DNA of 64,000 bases from Bacillota bacterium (GTDB lineage Bacteria; Bacillota_A; Clostridia; Christensenellales; Aristaeellaceae), in NCBI GenBank assembly GCA_023421735.1, contig JAEZSP010000009.1, positions 22,606-86,605 of the forward strand, read 5' to 3'. The position numbers and the translations under genes are program-made. Below, piece by piece: positions 18,465-26,557 of the stretch (position 1 is the first letter of the stretch; each line of letters opens with the position of its first letter). The notes beneath the pieces were generated by a model that saw only the letters and a program-made list of their open reading frames with translations, made no database searches and was not told the origin of the DNA.

Positions 18465-19298
18465 ATGTCTGACATGATCGTCACCGTCAAGGATGCGGTG
18501 TATAAATATGAGGGCGCTGAGGACGACGCGGTTGCGGGCGTTTCGCTTGCGATTGCGCGCGGCGCGTTCCTTGCCGTGCTCGGCCGCAACGGCTCCGGAA
18601 AATCGACCCTTGCCAAAATGCTCAATGCGCTGATCGTTCCGTCATCCGGAACCGTTCTTGTGGACGGCATTGCGCCGGAGAACGAGGATCAGTGTTACGA
18701 AATCCGGACCCGTTGCGGCATGGTGTTTCAAAATCCGGACAACCAAATCGTCTCGACCATCGTGGAGGAAGATTGCGCGTTCGGGCTCGAAAATGTAGGC
18801 GTACCCTCGACGGAAATCCGCAAGCGCGTGGACGAAGCGCTTGCGACCGTCGGCATGGCGGACTATGCCCTTTCCTCCCCCCATATGCTCTCGGGCGGAC
18901 AAAAGCAGCGCGTCGCCATTGCGGGCGTGGTCGCAATGCGACCCAAAATCATCGTGTTTGATGAATCAACCGCGATGCTCGATCCTGTGGGGCGGCGCGA
19001 CATATTTGCGTTGGCACGCAAACTCAACCGTGAGGAAAACATCACCATCGTCTGGATCACACACTTCATGGACGAGGCCGCGAAAGCAGACCATGTTGCG
19101 GTCATGGATACCGGAAAGCTCGTCATGCAGGGCAGCCCCCGCGCGGTTTTTGCACGCGAAGAGGAAATTCGCGCACTGGGATTGGATGTGCCGGAAATGG
19201 CGCGTCTGGCGGGCATTTTGCGCAAGGCGGGAATTTCAATCAAAGACGGAATCATGACCGTCACAGAAATGGAAGTGGAACTGTGCCGGTCGAGATAA
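18465..19298 (+). CDS. ecfA1: ECF transporter ATP-binding protein A1
   Basis: One of the paired ATPases of the energy-coupling factor module, which powers vitamin, cobalt or nickel uptake with exchangeable S components. The 277-residue protein has Walker A GRNGSGKST, signature LSGGQKQRVAIAG and Walker B IIVFDESTAMLDP, with the ECF-typical Q loop NPDNQIV. It overlaps ecfA2 by 16 bases. No S component is encoded nearby, so this is probably a shared group II module. RBS is AAGGGGGG. Confidence 0.94.
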   Translation: MSDMIVTVKDAVYKYEGAEDDAVAGVSLAIARGAFLAVLGRNGSGKSTLAKMLNALIVPSSGTVLVDGIAPENEDQCYEIRTRCGMVFQNPDNQIVSTIVEEDCAFGLENVGVPSTEIRKRVDEALATVGMADYALSSPHMLSGGQKQRVAIAGVVAMRPKIIVFDESTAMLDPVGRRDIFALARKLNREENITIVWITHFMDEAAKADHVAVMDTGKLVMQGSPRAVFAREEEIRALGLDVPEMARLAGILRKAGISIKDGIMTVTEMEVELCRSR

Positions 19299-20143
19299 GG
19301 AATCTTTCACATGTGTATATGCGGGGCACGCCCTTTGAGACGCGGGCAATCGACGACATCAGCTTCACGATTGCCGACGGCGAATTTTTGGGCATCATCG
19401 GACACACCGGAAGCGGAAAATCGACGCTCATCACGCACCTGAACGCGCTCATCAAACCCGAAGAGGGACAAGTGATCGTAAATGGGATGGACATCTCCGC
19501 AAAGGAGACCGACCTTGTGATGATTCGCCGCGCGGTAGGCTTGGTGTTCCAATATCCCGAATACCAGCTTTTCGAAGAGACCGTGGAAAAGGACATCGCG
19601 TTCGGGCCGCGCAATCTTGGAATCAGCGAGAGCGAAATCAAGGAGCGCGTCAAAGAGGCGATCTTGCAGGTGGGCCTGTCTTTAGACATAGCGGAACGTT
19701 CGCCCTTTGAATTGTCAGGTGGTCAGAAACGGCGCGTGGCCATCGCGGGCGTGCTCGCCATGCGGCCCTCCGTTTTGGTACTTGACGAACCGGCTGCGGG
19801 ACTCGACCCCGCCGGACGGCGCGAAATGCTCGATCTCATCAAATCCATTCATCAATCCGGGCGAACCGTCGTCATGGTCAGCCATTCCATGGACGATGTG
19901 GGCAGGCTTTGCGACCGGCTTGTCGTCCTGAACAAGGGGAAAACCGCATACATCGGTACGCCCGCAGAGGTGTTTCAGCATCCGGACGAACTGGACGAAA
20001 TGGGACTCGGCGTGCCGGCGTCCGTGCGGCTCGCGATCCGGCTTAGGGAAAAGGGATTTGACATACCAAAGGACGTCACGAGCGTAGAGGCGCTTGCGGA
20101 CGCAGTTCTGCGGCATTTTGAGGGGGGACGCGAAGGTGCTTAA
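19283..20143 (+). CDS. ecfA2: ECF transporter ATP-binding protein A2
   Basis: Second ATPase of the ECF module. The 286 residues carry Walker A GHTGSGKST, Q loop YPEYQLFEETV, signature LSGGQKRRVAIAG and Walker B VLVLDEPAAGLDP. The Q-loop FQYPEYQLF and the SHSMDD His switch fit the A2 type. Stop overlaps the ecfT start by 8 bases. Confidence 0.94.
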   Translation: MPVEIRNLSHVYMRGTPFETRAIDDISFTIADGEFLGIIGHTGSGKSTLITHLNALIKPEEGQVIVNGMDISAKETDLVMIRRAVGLVFQYPEYQLFEETVEKDIAFGPRNLGISESEIKERVKEAILQVGLSLDIAERSPFELSGGQKRRVAIAGVLAMRPSVLVLDEPAAGLDPAGRREMLDLIKSIHQSGRTVVMVSHSMDDVGRLCDRLVVLNKGKTAYIGTPAEVFQHPDELDEMGLGVPASVRLAIRLREKGFDIPKDVTSVEALADAVLRHFEGGREGA

Positions 20144-20945
20144 AAATATCACCATCGGTCAGTACTTCCCCGGGAGTTCCGCCGTACACCGGATCGATCC
20201 GCGCATGAAGATCCTATTGACCATCCTCCTTTTGGTGGACGTCTTCCTCTCGAAGGGGTTTCTCGGCTTCGCGCTGATCTTTGGGTTCGTGTACGCGGTT
20301 GCGCGCTCGACAAAGATCGGGCTGAAATTTATCGTGCGCGGACTGAAGCCCATTTTGTTCATCGTCATCTTCACGTTTATCCTCAACCTGTTCATGCAGT
20401 CCGGCGGGGACGTCGTATTTCAGTGGAAATTCATGCGAATCACGTCCGGCGGCGTGCATACGGCGATTTACATGGCGATCCGGCTGATGCTGCTCGTCGT
20501 CGCGTCACAGCTTCTGACGCTCACGACCTCTTCGCTCTCCCTCACAGACGGCATGGAGGCGCTCATGAAGCCGCTGACGAAGGTCAGATTTCCGGCGCAC
20601 GAGATCGCCATGATGATGTCGATCGCGCTGCGGTTCATCCCCACCCTCATGGAAGAAACGGATAAAATCATGAACGCGCAAAAGGCGCGCGGCGCGGACT
20701 TTGAAAGCGGAAATATCATCAAGCGCGCGAAGGCCATGGTGCCGCTGCTCGTACCGCTGTTTGTCAGCGCTTTTCGGCGCGCGGACGAGCTTGCGCTGGC
20801 GATGGAGGCGCGCTGTTATCGGGGCGGCGCGGGTCGCACGCGCATGAATATACTGAAACTTGCCCGGCTCGACGGCTGGGCTGCGGTATGCGTGCTTCTT
20901 TTAACCTGCGCGATCGTTCTGCTGAACGCATTTGGACTGCCATGA
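20136..20945 (+). CDS. ecfT: ECF transporter transmembrane protein T
   Basis: Membrane scaffold that couples the A1/A2 ATPases to S components. The 269-residue protein has about six helices, with the two Ala-Arg-Gly-type coupling helices visible as QKARGADFE and MEARCYRGG. The GTG at 20136 follows GAGGGGGG by 8 bases and overlaps ecfA2, typical coupling; an ATG-started frame 14 codons earlier lies within ecfA2. Stop overlaps truA (ATGA). Confidence 0.93.
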   Translation: MLKNITIGQYFPGSSAVHRIDPRMKILLTILLLVDVFLSKGFLGFALIFGFVYAVARSTKIGLKFIVRGLKPILFIVIFTFILNLFMQSGGDVVFQWKFMRITSGGVHTAIYMAIRLMLLVVASQLLTLTTSSLSLTDGMEALMKPLTKVRFPAHEIAMMMSIALRFIPTLMEETDKIMNAQKARGADFESGNIIKRAKAMVPLLVPLFVSAFRRADELALAMEARCYRGGAGRTRMNILKLARLDGWAAVCVLLLTCAIVLLNAFGLP

Positions 20946-21721
20946 GGATTCGACTTGACATCGAGTACGACGGGACGAATTACGCGGGATGGCAGCGACA
21001 GGAAAATGCGCTTGCCGTTCAGCAGGTGATAGAGGACGCGCTGGGGAAACTTTTCAAAAAACACATTGCGCTGACGGGTGCAAGCCGCACGGATGCGGGC
21101 GTGCACGCGCTCGGACAGGTGGCGCATTTCGACACCGACGTAAAAATCCCCCCGGAAAAGGTTTCATATGCGCTCAACACCATGCTCCCACCGGACATCC
21201 GAATCTGGCGTTCCGGTCTCGTGCCGGACGATTTTCACGCGCGCTTTTCCGCCGTCGGAAAAAAATACCGCTATCAGATCCGATCCGCGCCGCACGCTGG
21301 TGCGCTGACGCGAAACACCCACGCGCACATGATCCATCCCCTCGCCGACGAACGGATGGGGCAGGAGGCGAAGACGCTCCTGGGCACGCACGACTTCGGT
21401 GGGTTTGCGGCGAGCGGCTCGGTGGTGAAGGACACGGTACGCACGATTTACGGGATTACCCTCACGCACGCGGGAGACGAGCTGACGCTCTATATCACCG
21501 GGAACGGATTTTTATACAACATGGTGCGCATCATCGCCGGGACGCTTCTCTCGGTTGGCATCGGAAAGCTCGCGCCGGGTGCGTTTGCGCGCGCGTTTGC
21601 AAGCGGATCGCGGCTCGATTTGGGCGTGACGGCACCGGCGCATGGGCTGACACTCATGGAGGTTTATTATGATCAATCCCGGCTTTTGGCTGGCGCTGGA
21701 CAAACTGATCGCGACGAGTGA
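20942..21721 (+). CDS. truA: tRNA pseudouridine(38-40) synthase
   Basis: Makes pseudouridine at positions 38-40 of the tRNA anticodon arm. The catalytic Asp lies in GASRTDAGVHALGQ; EYDGTNYAGWQRQ at the N-terminus and the GNGFLYNMVRIIAGTLL motif complete the family pattern. 259 residues. Starts on the ATGA overlap with ecfT; truA following ecfT is a very common Gram-positive arrangement. Confidence 0.96.
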   Translation: MRIRLDIEYDGTNYAGWQRQENALAVQQVIEDALGKLFKKHIALTGASRTDAGVHALGQVAHFDTDVKIPPEKVSYALNTMLPPDIRIWRSGLVPDDFHARFSAVGKKYRYQIRSAPHAGALTRNTHAHMIHPLADERMGQEAKTLLGTHDFGGFAASGSVVKDTVRTIYGITLTHAGDELTLYITGNGFLYNMVRIIAGTLLSVGIGKLAPGAFARAFASGSRLDLGVTAPAHGLTLMEVYYDQSRLLAGAGQTDRDE

Positions 21722-22016
21722 GCTCGTCGTTGACCGCCCCGCAGGGACGTGCCATCCGCGCTATCCTGCACTCGTCTACGGAGTCGATTACGGGTATCTC
21801 GCGCAAACGCGTTCCATGGACGGCGGCGGTATCGACGTCTGGCGCGGGACAAACGCGGGCGCAGGTCTCGTCGCGATCATCACAACGGTCGATTTGGTCA
21901 AGCGGGACAGCGAAATCAAACTCCTGATCGACGTGACGGAAGGCGAAATCGCTTACATCGACGATTTTCACAACAATTCGGACAAAATGAAGGGACTGCT
22001 GATCCGGCGTGAATGA
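21669..22016 (+). CDS. short inorganic-pyrophosphatase-like protein
   Basis: 115 residues resembling the N-terminal half of soluble family I pyrophosphatase: HPRYPALVYGVDYGYL matches the region before the active site. At the place of the canonical Asp-x-Asp-Pro-x-Asp it reads SMDGGGIDVWRG, so the usual metal ligands are only partly present. Full enzymes have about 175 residues. It overlaps the end of truA by 53 bases in another frame. Similar short proteins are annotated as pyrophosphatase in Clostridia, but activity is unproven. Confidence 0.7.
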   Translation: MINPGFWLALDKLIATSELVVDRPAGTCHPRYPALVYGVDYGYLAQTRSMDGGGIDVWRGTNAGAGLVAIITTVDLVKRDSEIKLLIDVTEGEIAYIDDFHNNSDKMKGLLIRRE

Positions 22017-22491
22017 GGTGACGACGAATGCCATGCGGCTGCTGAAGCAGGCGGGCGTTCCCTATCAAACAACGTCTTATGATGTGGACGAAACGGACCT
22101 GAGCGGCGTGCACGCGGCAGCGGAACTGGGCGTAGAGCCGGAACGGGTGTTCAAGACGCTCGTTGCGCGCGGTGAAAAGACTGGCGTGAACGTGTTCGTG
22201 ATCCCCGTCGCGGAGGAACTCGACCTCAAAAAGGCCGCAATCGCCGCGGGCGACAAGAAGCTGGAACTCGTGCACGTTAGGGAACTGTTCGCGCTCACCG
22301 GCTACCTGCGCGGCGGATGCTCACCCGTCGGCATGAAGAAAAAATATCCGACCTTCATCGACGAAACGGCGATCCTCTGGGACGAGATTTACGTGAGCGC
22401 CGGACAGCGCGGGCAGCAGCTCGTCATCGCGCCGGACGCGCTGATCCTCTTCGTGGATGCGCGGGCGATCGATCTCACAAGGAGCATATAA
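22009..22491 (+). CDS. ybaK: Cys-tRNA(Pro)/Cys-tRNA(Cys) deacylase, YbaK family
   Basis: Trans-editing factor of the INS superfamily that removes Cys or Ala mischarged on tRNA-Pro. The 160-residue protein contains VFKTLVARGEKTG with the catalytic Lys, and the GYLRGGCSPVGMKKKYPTFID loop typical of YbaK/EbsC. GTG at 22009 overlaps the previous stop; a second GTG at 22018 and ATG at 22030 are alternative starts. Confidence 0.9.
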   Translation: MNEVTTNAMRLLKQAGVPYQTTSYDVDETDLSGVHAAAELGVEPERVFKTLVARGEKTGVNVFVIPVAEELDLKKAAIAAGDKKLELVHVRELFALTGYLRGGCSPVGMKKKYPTFIDETAILWDEIYVSAGQRGQQLVIAPDALILFVDARAIDLTRSI

Positions 22492-23007
22492 ATGGAAACG
22501 ACAAAGCTGTTCTTCCCCATCTGGATGATGTTCATCAATCCCGTCTCGTGGGCAGCGATCATACCAGGCACCTTTCTAATTGCCTTTTTCGGGCTGATCG
22601 CAGCCCTGTACATCGCAAGGCCCGACGAAATGCCGCGCGGTGAGCGGTTTGCCGCCGCATGGAACGACGCGAAAAAGAGCGTGTGGCGCGCGTGGATCAA
22701 CCTTTGCGCATCGTATGCCATCGGAACCGCGCTGATGCTCGCGCCCGCGATTCTGACAGTCGGCATGGCGGAATCGAACATTCTGCGGCAGGCGGCGCTT
22801 GCGATTACGGAAACCATCTATCACAATGCGCTTGCCATCATATGGGCCGTGCTGTGCGTGCTGATATCCGGTGCGGTCAACTTTATTTTGAGCCGATCAT
22901 GGACATTTCGAAAAACAGACATGGAAGACATACGCCGTTCGGCGCTGTGGCTCGCCTTTCTGACGGCACCGTACCTCTTTTTCTCAACCTTTCAATTATT
23001 CTATTAA
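22492..23007 (+). CDS. polytopic membrane protein, function unknown
   Basis: 171 residues with four predicted membrane helices (about 10-40, 65-88, 110-130, 150-168). The third is followed by NFILSRSWTFRKTD, similar to the N-x-x-x-R-x-W-T-F motif of GtrA-like flippase accessory proteins, but the rest was not recognised as GtrA. The ATG directly follows the ybaK stop, so it belongs to the ecf-truA transcript. Confidence 0.75.
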   Translation: METTKLFFPIWMMFINPVSWAAIIPGTFLIAFFGLIAALYIARPDEMPRGERFAAAWNDAKKSVWRAWINLCASYAIGTALMLAPAILTVGMAESNILRQAALAITETIYHNALAIIWAVLCVLISGAVNFILSRSWTFRKTDMEDIRRSALWLAFLTAPYLFFSTFQLFY

Positions 23008-23050
23008 TTGAATATTTACTTGATCAATCTCAACAATGCGCCGCGATTTA

Positions 23051-23059
23051 TGCTATAAT
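23051..23059 (+). promoter_or_regulatory. Promoter of the scaffold/GGGtGRT pair
   Basis: TGCTATAAT, an extended -10 with the hexamer at 23054-23059, 55 bases before the start. The -35 (CAACAA region, 18 bases upstream) is weak. Confidence 0.6.
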
Positions 23060-23113
23060 CGCCTCATATGGAATGCTCCGCCGCCAAAGCGGCATGAAAG
23101 AAGGAGGATGAAC

Positions 23114-23806
23114 ATGCAGTATACTCCCGAAATTGAGGAAATGGTCTGCGTGGCCAAGGGCCCGAATCACGGCCCCGCGCCCATTCCCGAGGAAGGCAAA
23201 TGGGTTCAGGCCAAGGAGATTAAGGACATCTCCGGCTTTACGCACGGCGTCGGCTGGTGCGCACCGCAGCAGGGCGCGTGCAAGCTTTCCCTGAACATCA
23301 AAGACGGCATCATCGAAGAGGCGCTTGTCGAAACGTTGGGCTGTTCCGGCATGACCCATTCCGCCGCTATGGCGAGTGAAATTCTGCCCGGCAAAACCAT
23401 TCTCGAAGCGATGAACACCGATCTCGTGTGCGACGCAATCAACACCGCCATGCGTGAGCTCTTCCTCCAGATCGTCTATGGCCGCTCCCAGTCCGCGTTT
23501 TCGGAAGGCGGTCTCTCGGTCGGCGCCGGCCTCGAAGATCTCGGCAAGGGCCTCCGGTCGCAGATCGGCACCATGTATGGCACCAAGCTCAAGGGCGCGC
23601 GCTATCTGGAGATGGCGGAAGGCTATGTCCTCTCCCTCGCGCTGGACACCGAGGATCAGATCTGCGGTTACAAGTTCGTCTCGCTCGGCAAGATGATGGA
23701 CGCCATCAAAAAAGGCGTCGATCCCAAAGAAGCCTACGAGAAGAACATCGGCACCTATGGCCGCTACGAAGGCGCGGCAAAGTACATCGACCCGCGCAAG
23801 CAGTAA
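23114..23806 (+). CDS. iron-sulfur cluster assembly scaffold-like protein
   Basis: Member of the NifU/IscU-like scaffold family that pairs with GGGtGRT proteins. In 230 residues, conserved cysteines are Cys12, Cys49 (GVGWCAPQQG), Cys56 and Cys77 (ETLGCSGMTHSA); the IscU-like GCSGM loop is a likely cluster site. The start is Met after AAGGAGG with 6 bases spacing; the ATG two codons earlier touches the ribosome binding site. Immediately followed by its partner (15 bases). Role in cluster delivery is inferred from family name only. Confidence 0.82.
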   Translation: MQYTPEIEEMVCVAKGPNHGPAPIPEEGKWVQAKEIKDISGFTHGVGWCAPQQGACKLSLNIKDGIIEEALVETLGCSGMTHSAAMASEILPGKTILEAMNTDLVCDAINTAMRELFLQIVYGRSQSAFSEGGLSVGAGLEDLGKGLRSQIGTMYGTKLKGARYLEMAEGYVLSLALDTEDQICGYKFVSLGKMMDAIKKGVDPKEAYEKNIGTYGRYEGAAKYIDPRKQ

Positions 23807-23821
23807 CAGGAGGTGCGAGAT

Positions 23822-24820
23822 ATGGCTCTGTTCGAAGGATACGAGAGAAGAATTGGTCAGATCCAGCCCGTGCTCGACAAGTACGGCTTCAAGGATTTCG
23901 AGGATCTCAAGGCATACAACCTCTCCAAGGGCGTCGACTGCGACAAAATCGTGCGCGGCGTTCAGATGATCGCGTTCGAAAACGCGGTTTGGGCATACAC
24001 CCTTGGCGCAGGCATTGCGCTTAAAAAGGGCGTGAAGACCGCTGCAGAAGCCGCCGAGTGCATCGGCGAAGGCCTGCAGGCGTTCTGCGTACCCGGTTCT
24101 GTCGCGGATCAGCGCAAGGTCGGCACCGGCCACGGAAACCTGGGCGCCATGCTGCTGCGTGAAGAAACCGAATGCTTCTGCTTTTTGGCAGGTCACGAGT
24201 CGTTCGCGGCCGCCGAAGGTGCGATCGGCATCGCCCGCAACGCCAACAAGGTCAGAAAGGCGCCCCTGCGCGTCATCCTCAACGGCCTGGGCAAGGACGC
24301 GGCGATGATCATCTCCCGCATCAACGGCTTTACCTACGTCCAGACGAAGTTTGATTACGCAACGAGCGAACTCAACATCGTGATGGAGAAGGCCTATTCG
24401 GACGGCGAGCGCGCCAAGGTGCGCTGCTACGGTGCGGACGATGTGCGCGAGGGCGTGGCGATCATGCATCTCGAAAACGTCGGCGTGTCGATCACCGGCA
24501 ACTCCACCAACCCGACCCGCTTCCAGCATCCGGTCGCCGGCACCTATAAGAAGGAGTGCTGGGATCAGGGCAAGAAGTACTTCTCCGTCGCTTCCGGCGG
24601 CGGCACGGGCAGAACGCTCCATCCGGACAACATGGCAGCCGGTCCCGCTTCCTACGGCATGACCGACACCATGGGCCGCATGCACTCCGACGCGCAGTTC
24701 GCCGGTTCCTCCTCCGTTCCGGCGCACGTTGAAATGATGGGCCTGATCGGCATGGGCAACAACCCGATGGTCGGCGCGACCGTTGCCGTCGCGGTTGCCG
24801 TCGAAGAATCCGGAAAGTAA
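23822..24820 (+). CDS. GGGtGRT protein
   Basis: 332-residue protein of the family named after its motif, seen here as GGGTGRT at residues 259-265 (ASGGGTGRTLHP). Other visible features are GTGHGNLGAMLL with glycine-rich spacing and Cys40, Cys80, Cys89, Cys118 and Cys120. The partner of the scaffold-like gene upstream in many anaerobes; biochemical role is not established to my knowledge. ATG lies 8 bases after GGAGG. Confidence 0.85.
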   Translation: MALFEGYERRIGQIQPVLDKYGFKDFEDLKAYNLSKGVDCDKIVRGVQMIAFENAVWAYTLGAGIALKKGVKTAAEAAECIGEGLQAFCVPGSVADQRKVGTGHGNLGAMLLREETECFCFLAGHESFAAAEGAIGIARNANKVRKAPLRVILNGLGKDAAMIISRINGFTYVQTKFDYATSELNIVMEKAYSDGERAKVRCYGADDVREGVAIMHLENVGVSITGNSTNPTRFQHPVAGTYKKECWDQGKKYFSVASGGGTGRTLHPDNMAAGPASYGMTDTMGRMHSDAQFAGSSSVPAHVEMMGLIGMGNNPMVGATVAVAVAVEESGK

Positions 24821-24827
24821 AAAACTT

Positions 24828-24858
24828 GCGCCGGAAACAAGCGTTTCCGGCGCTTTTC
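24828..24858 (+). terminator. Terminator after the GGGtGRT gene
   Basis: Perfect 11-bp stem GCGCCGGAAAC (24828-24838) and GTTTCCGGCGC (24843-24853) with a 4-base loop, followed by TTTTCT. Confidence 0.85.
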
Positions 24859-24896
24859 TATGCATGGTCGGGCAACAAAAGGATGAGGTGTTTCAA

Positions 24897-25124
24897 ATGG
24901 GCTTTTTGACCGCGTTCGCAAAGTTTTCAAAGGTCATCGCGAAATACGCATATTATCCCCTTCTCATCGGCTTTATCGGACTTGGATCGGCCATCGGCTA
25001 CCACGACACTTTTTTTGCCGTGATCGGCTTTACCCTTTTCACCGTCTGTACCGCGCTCTCTCTCATCGCCGCCCTGTCCGGGTGGCTGTGCAAGAAGGCG
25101 GGAATCGACCCAAAAATCAGATAG
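24897..25124 (+). CDS. small two-helix membrane protein
   Basis: 75 residues with an amphipathic N-terminus (GFLTAFAKFSKVIAKYA) and two membrane helices (about 20-38 and 42-62), ending in a short basic tail. Not recognised. ATG follows AGGATGAGG. It lies 3 bases before the MATE gene, so the two are probably cotranscribed. Confidence 0.6.
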   Translation: MGFLTAFAKFSKVIAKYAYYPLLIGFIGLGSAIGYHDTFFAVIGFTLFTVCTALSLIAALSGWLCKKAGIDPKIR

Positions 25125-25127
25125 CCG

Positions 25128-26471
25128 ATGCGCGCACATTGGAAAATGCGCATCGGATCCGAGCATGCGATCGTGCGCTTCGTCATTCCGGTGACGATCG
25201 AAAACATGGTGACGGTGCTGATCGGCATCGTGTTTTCAACGCTCATGGGGAAGATTTCTTCGAGCGCGCTCGCAGCGACGAACACCGCAAACCTGATCAT
25301 CAACCTCTATGCGTCCATGTTTTCCCTTTTGAGCGTCGGCTCCGCGGTATTGACCGCGCGGCTCATCGGCGCGCGTGAAACGCGGGATGCCTCGCGCACA
25401 ATCGAGCAATCGATCTTTCTAACCGCGGCACTCTCGCTTCTTTTTACCGTCGCGTCCATGGCCGGCGCATCCGCGGTCATGCGCCTTTCCATGCCACGGG
25501 CGGACGATCAGCTTTATCAGGAGGCCGTGCGTTATTTCCGCATCCTCTCCCTTTCCATTCCTGGGCTCATGCTTGGAAACGTGCTGATGAGCGTCCTGCG
25601 CGCAAGCGGAAATTCGCGTGCGCCGCTCGCGACGGCGGTCGTCGTCAATTGTTCGCTCATTTTATTTGCATACCTGTTCATCGTCGTATTCCCGCTGAAC
25701 GTGTTGGGGGCGGCGCTCGCATTCGTGCTGTGCCGCGTGATGGGCGGCGCGATGGCGCTCTTTATTGTCGTCAGAAGTCGGCTGAACTTTTACATTCGCG
25801 TGCGCAACATCTTTATGCCGCACATCGAAACCATTCGGCGCATCATCAAAATCGGTCTCCCCACGACGTTTGAACAGACGTTTATTCAAATCGGCTACAT
25901 CGTCGCCAACGCGCTTGTCGTCGGCCTCGGCACATCGCAGGCGACCGTTTATAATGTCGCAAATTCACTCAACTCCTTCGCAAACATCCCGCTTTCCGTC
26001 GCTGCGGCACTCTCGACCACGTTTGTCGGGCAGATGATCGGTGCGCAACGCCAACGCGAAGCCAAAAAGCTCGGGTTGAAGCTGCTTTTCTCGTTCATGC
26101 CCATCGTGTTGGCCTTTTACTTCACGGTCGCACTTCTCTCCCACCGGCTCTCAGGCCTATATACGAATGACCCTTCCGTCGTCTCCGGCGCGGTCGGCGC
26201 TTCGTGGTTTTTGATCCTCTACGCCACGCCGGTCATGTCCGTCAACGTGGTCGATCCCTGCCTGCGCGCGGGCGGCGACGTCAAGTACGTCATGTTCCAG
26301 ACTTTTCTGGGCGTATGGGGCGTTCGGCTTCCGCTCACATGGCTCTTTTCCTATGTGCTCGACATGGGCATCGACGGCGTTTATCTCGCCAATATCCTCA
26401 GCCTTACCCTCCGTGCGGCACTCGGCCTGATCCGTTATGCGCGGGAAAAATGGCTCTACCGAAAGGTGTAA
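25128..26471 (+). CDS. MATE family multidrug/metabolite exporter
   Basis: 447-residue polytopic protein with about twelve helices in two homologous halves, fitting Na+ or H+ coupled MATE antiporters. Typical features are the first helix [16 protein letters not shown], the [12 protein letters not shown] loop and the second-half [22 protein letters not shown] equivalent. Substrate unknown. A start at 25146 is possible. Ends 2 bases before the LexA-like box of uvrB. Confidence 0.9.
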   Translation: MRAHWKMRIGSEHAIVRFVIPVTIENMVTVLIGIVFSTLMGKISSSALAATNTANLIINLYASMFSLLSVGSAVLTARLIGARETRDASRTIEQSIFLTAALSLLFTVASMAGASAVMRLSMPRADDQLYQEAVRYFRILSLSIPGLMLGNVLMSVLRASGNSRAPLATAVVVNCSLILFAYLFIVVFPLNVLGAALAFVLCRVMGGAMALFIVVRSRLNFYIRVRNIFMPHIETIRRIIKIGLPTTFEQTFIQIGYIVANALVVGLGTSQATVYNVANSLNSFANIPLSVAAALSTTFVGQMIGAQRQREAKKLGLKLLFSFMPIVLAFYFTVALLSHRLSGLYTNDPSVVSGAVGASWFLILYATPVMSVNVVDPCLRAGGDVKYVMFQTFLGVWGVRLPLTWLFSYVLDMGIDGVYLANILSLTLRAALGLIRYAREKWLYRKV

Positions 26472-26473
26472 TC

Positions 26474-26485
26474 GAACATCAGTTT
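26474..26485. promoter_or_regulatory. Candidate LexA (SOS) box upstream of uvrB
   Basis: GAAC-ATCA-GTTT matches the Gram-positive LexA operator GAAC-N4-GTTY, and it has the preferred C before GAAC. It lies 18 bases before the -35 of the uvrB promoter, the expected place for repression of a nucleotide-excision-repair gene. Confidence 0.6.
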
Positions 26486-26503
26486 AAAAATGACGGCTTC
26501 CGG

Positions 26504-26532
26504 TGTACAATAAAAAAGTCTCGTGCTATAAT
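26504..26532 (+). promoter_or_regulatory. Promoter of uvrB
   Basis: TGTACA (26504-26509), 17-base spacer, TATAAT (26527-26532) with TGC extension. 25 bases before the TTG start. Confidence 0.75.
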
Positions 26533-26557
26533 AGCAGGCATTGGGGAGGTGCATGCT

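Noticed and set aside
23048..24865. 605-codon open frame on the minus strand
   Set aside because: Opposite the scaffold/GGGtGRT pair and crossing their terminator; His/Asp/Gly-rich shadow composition.
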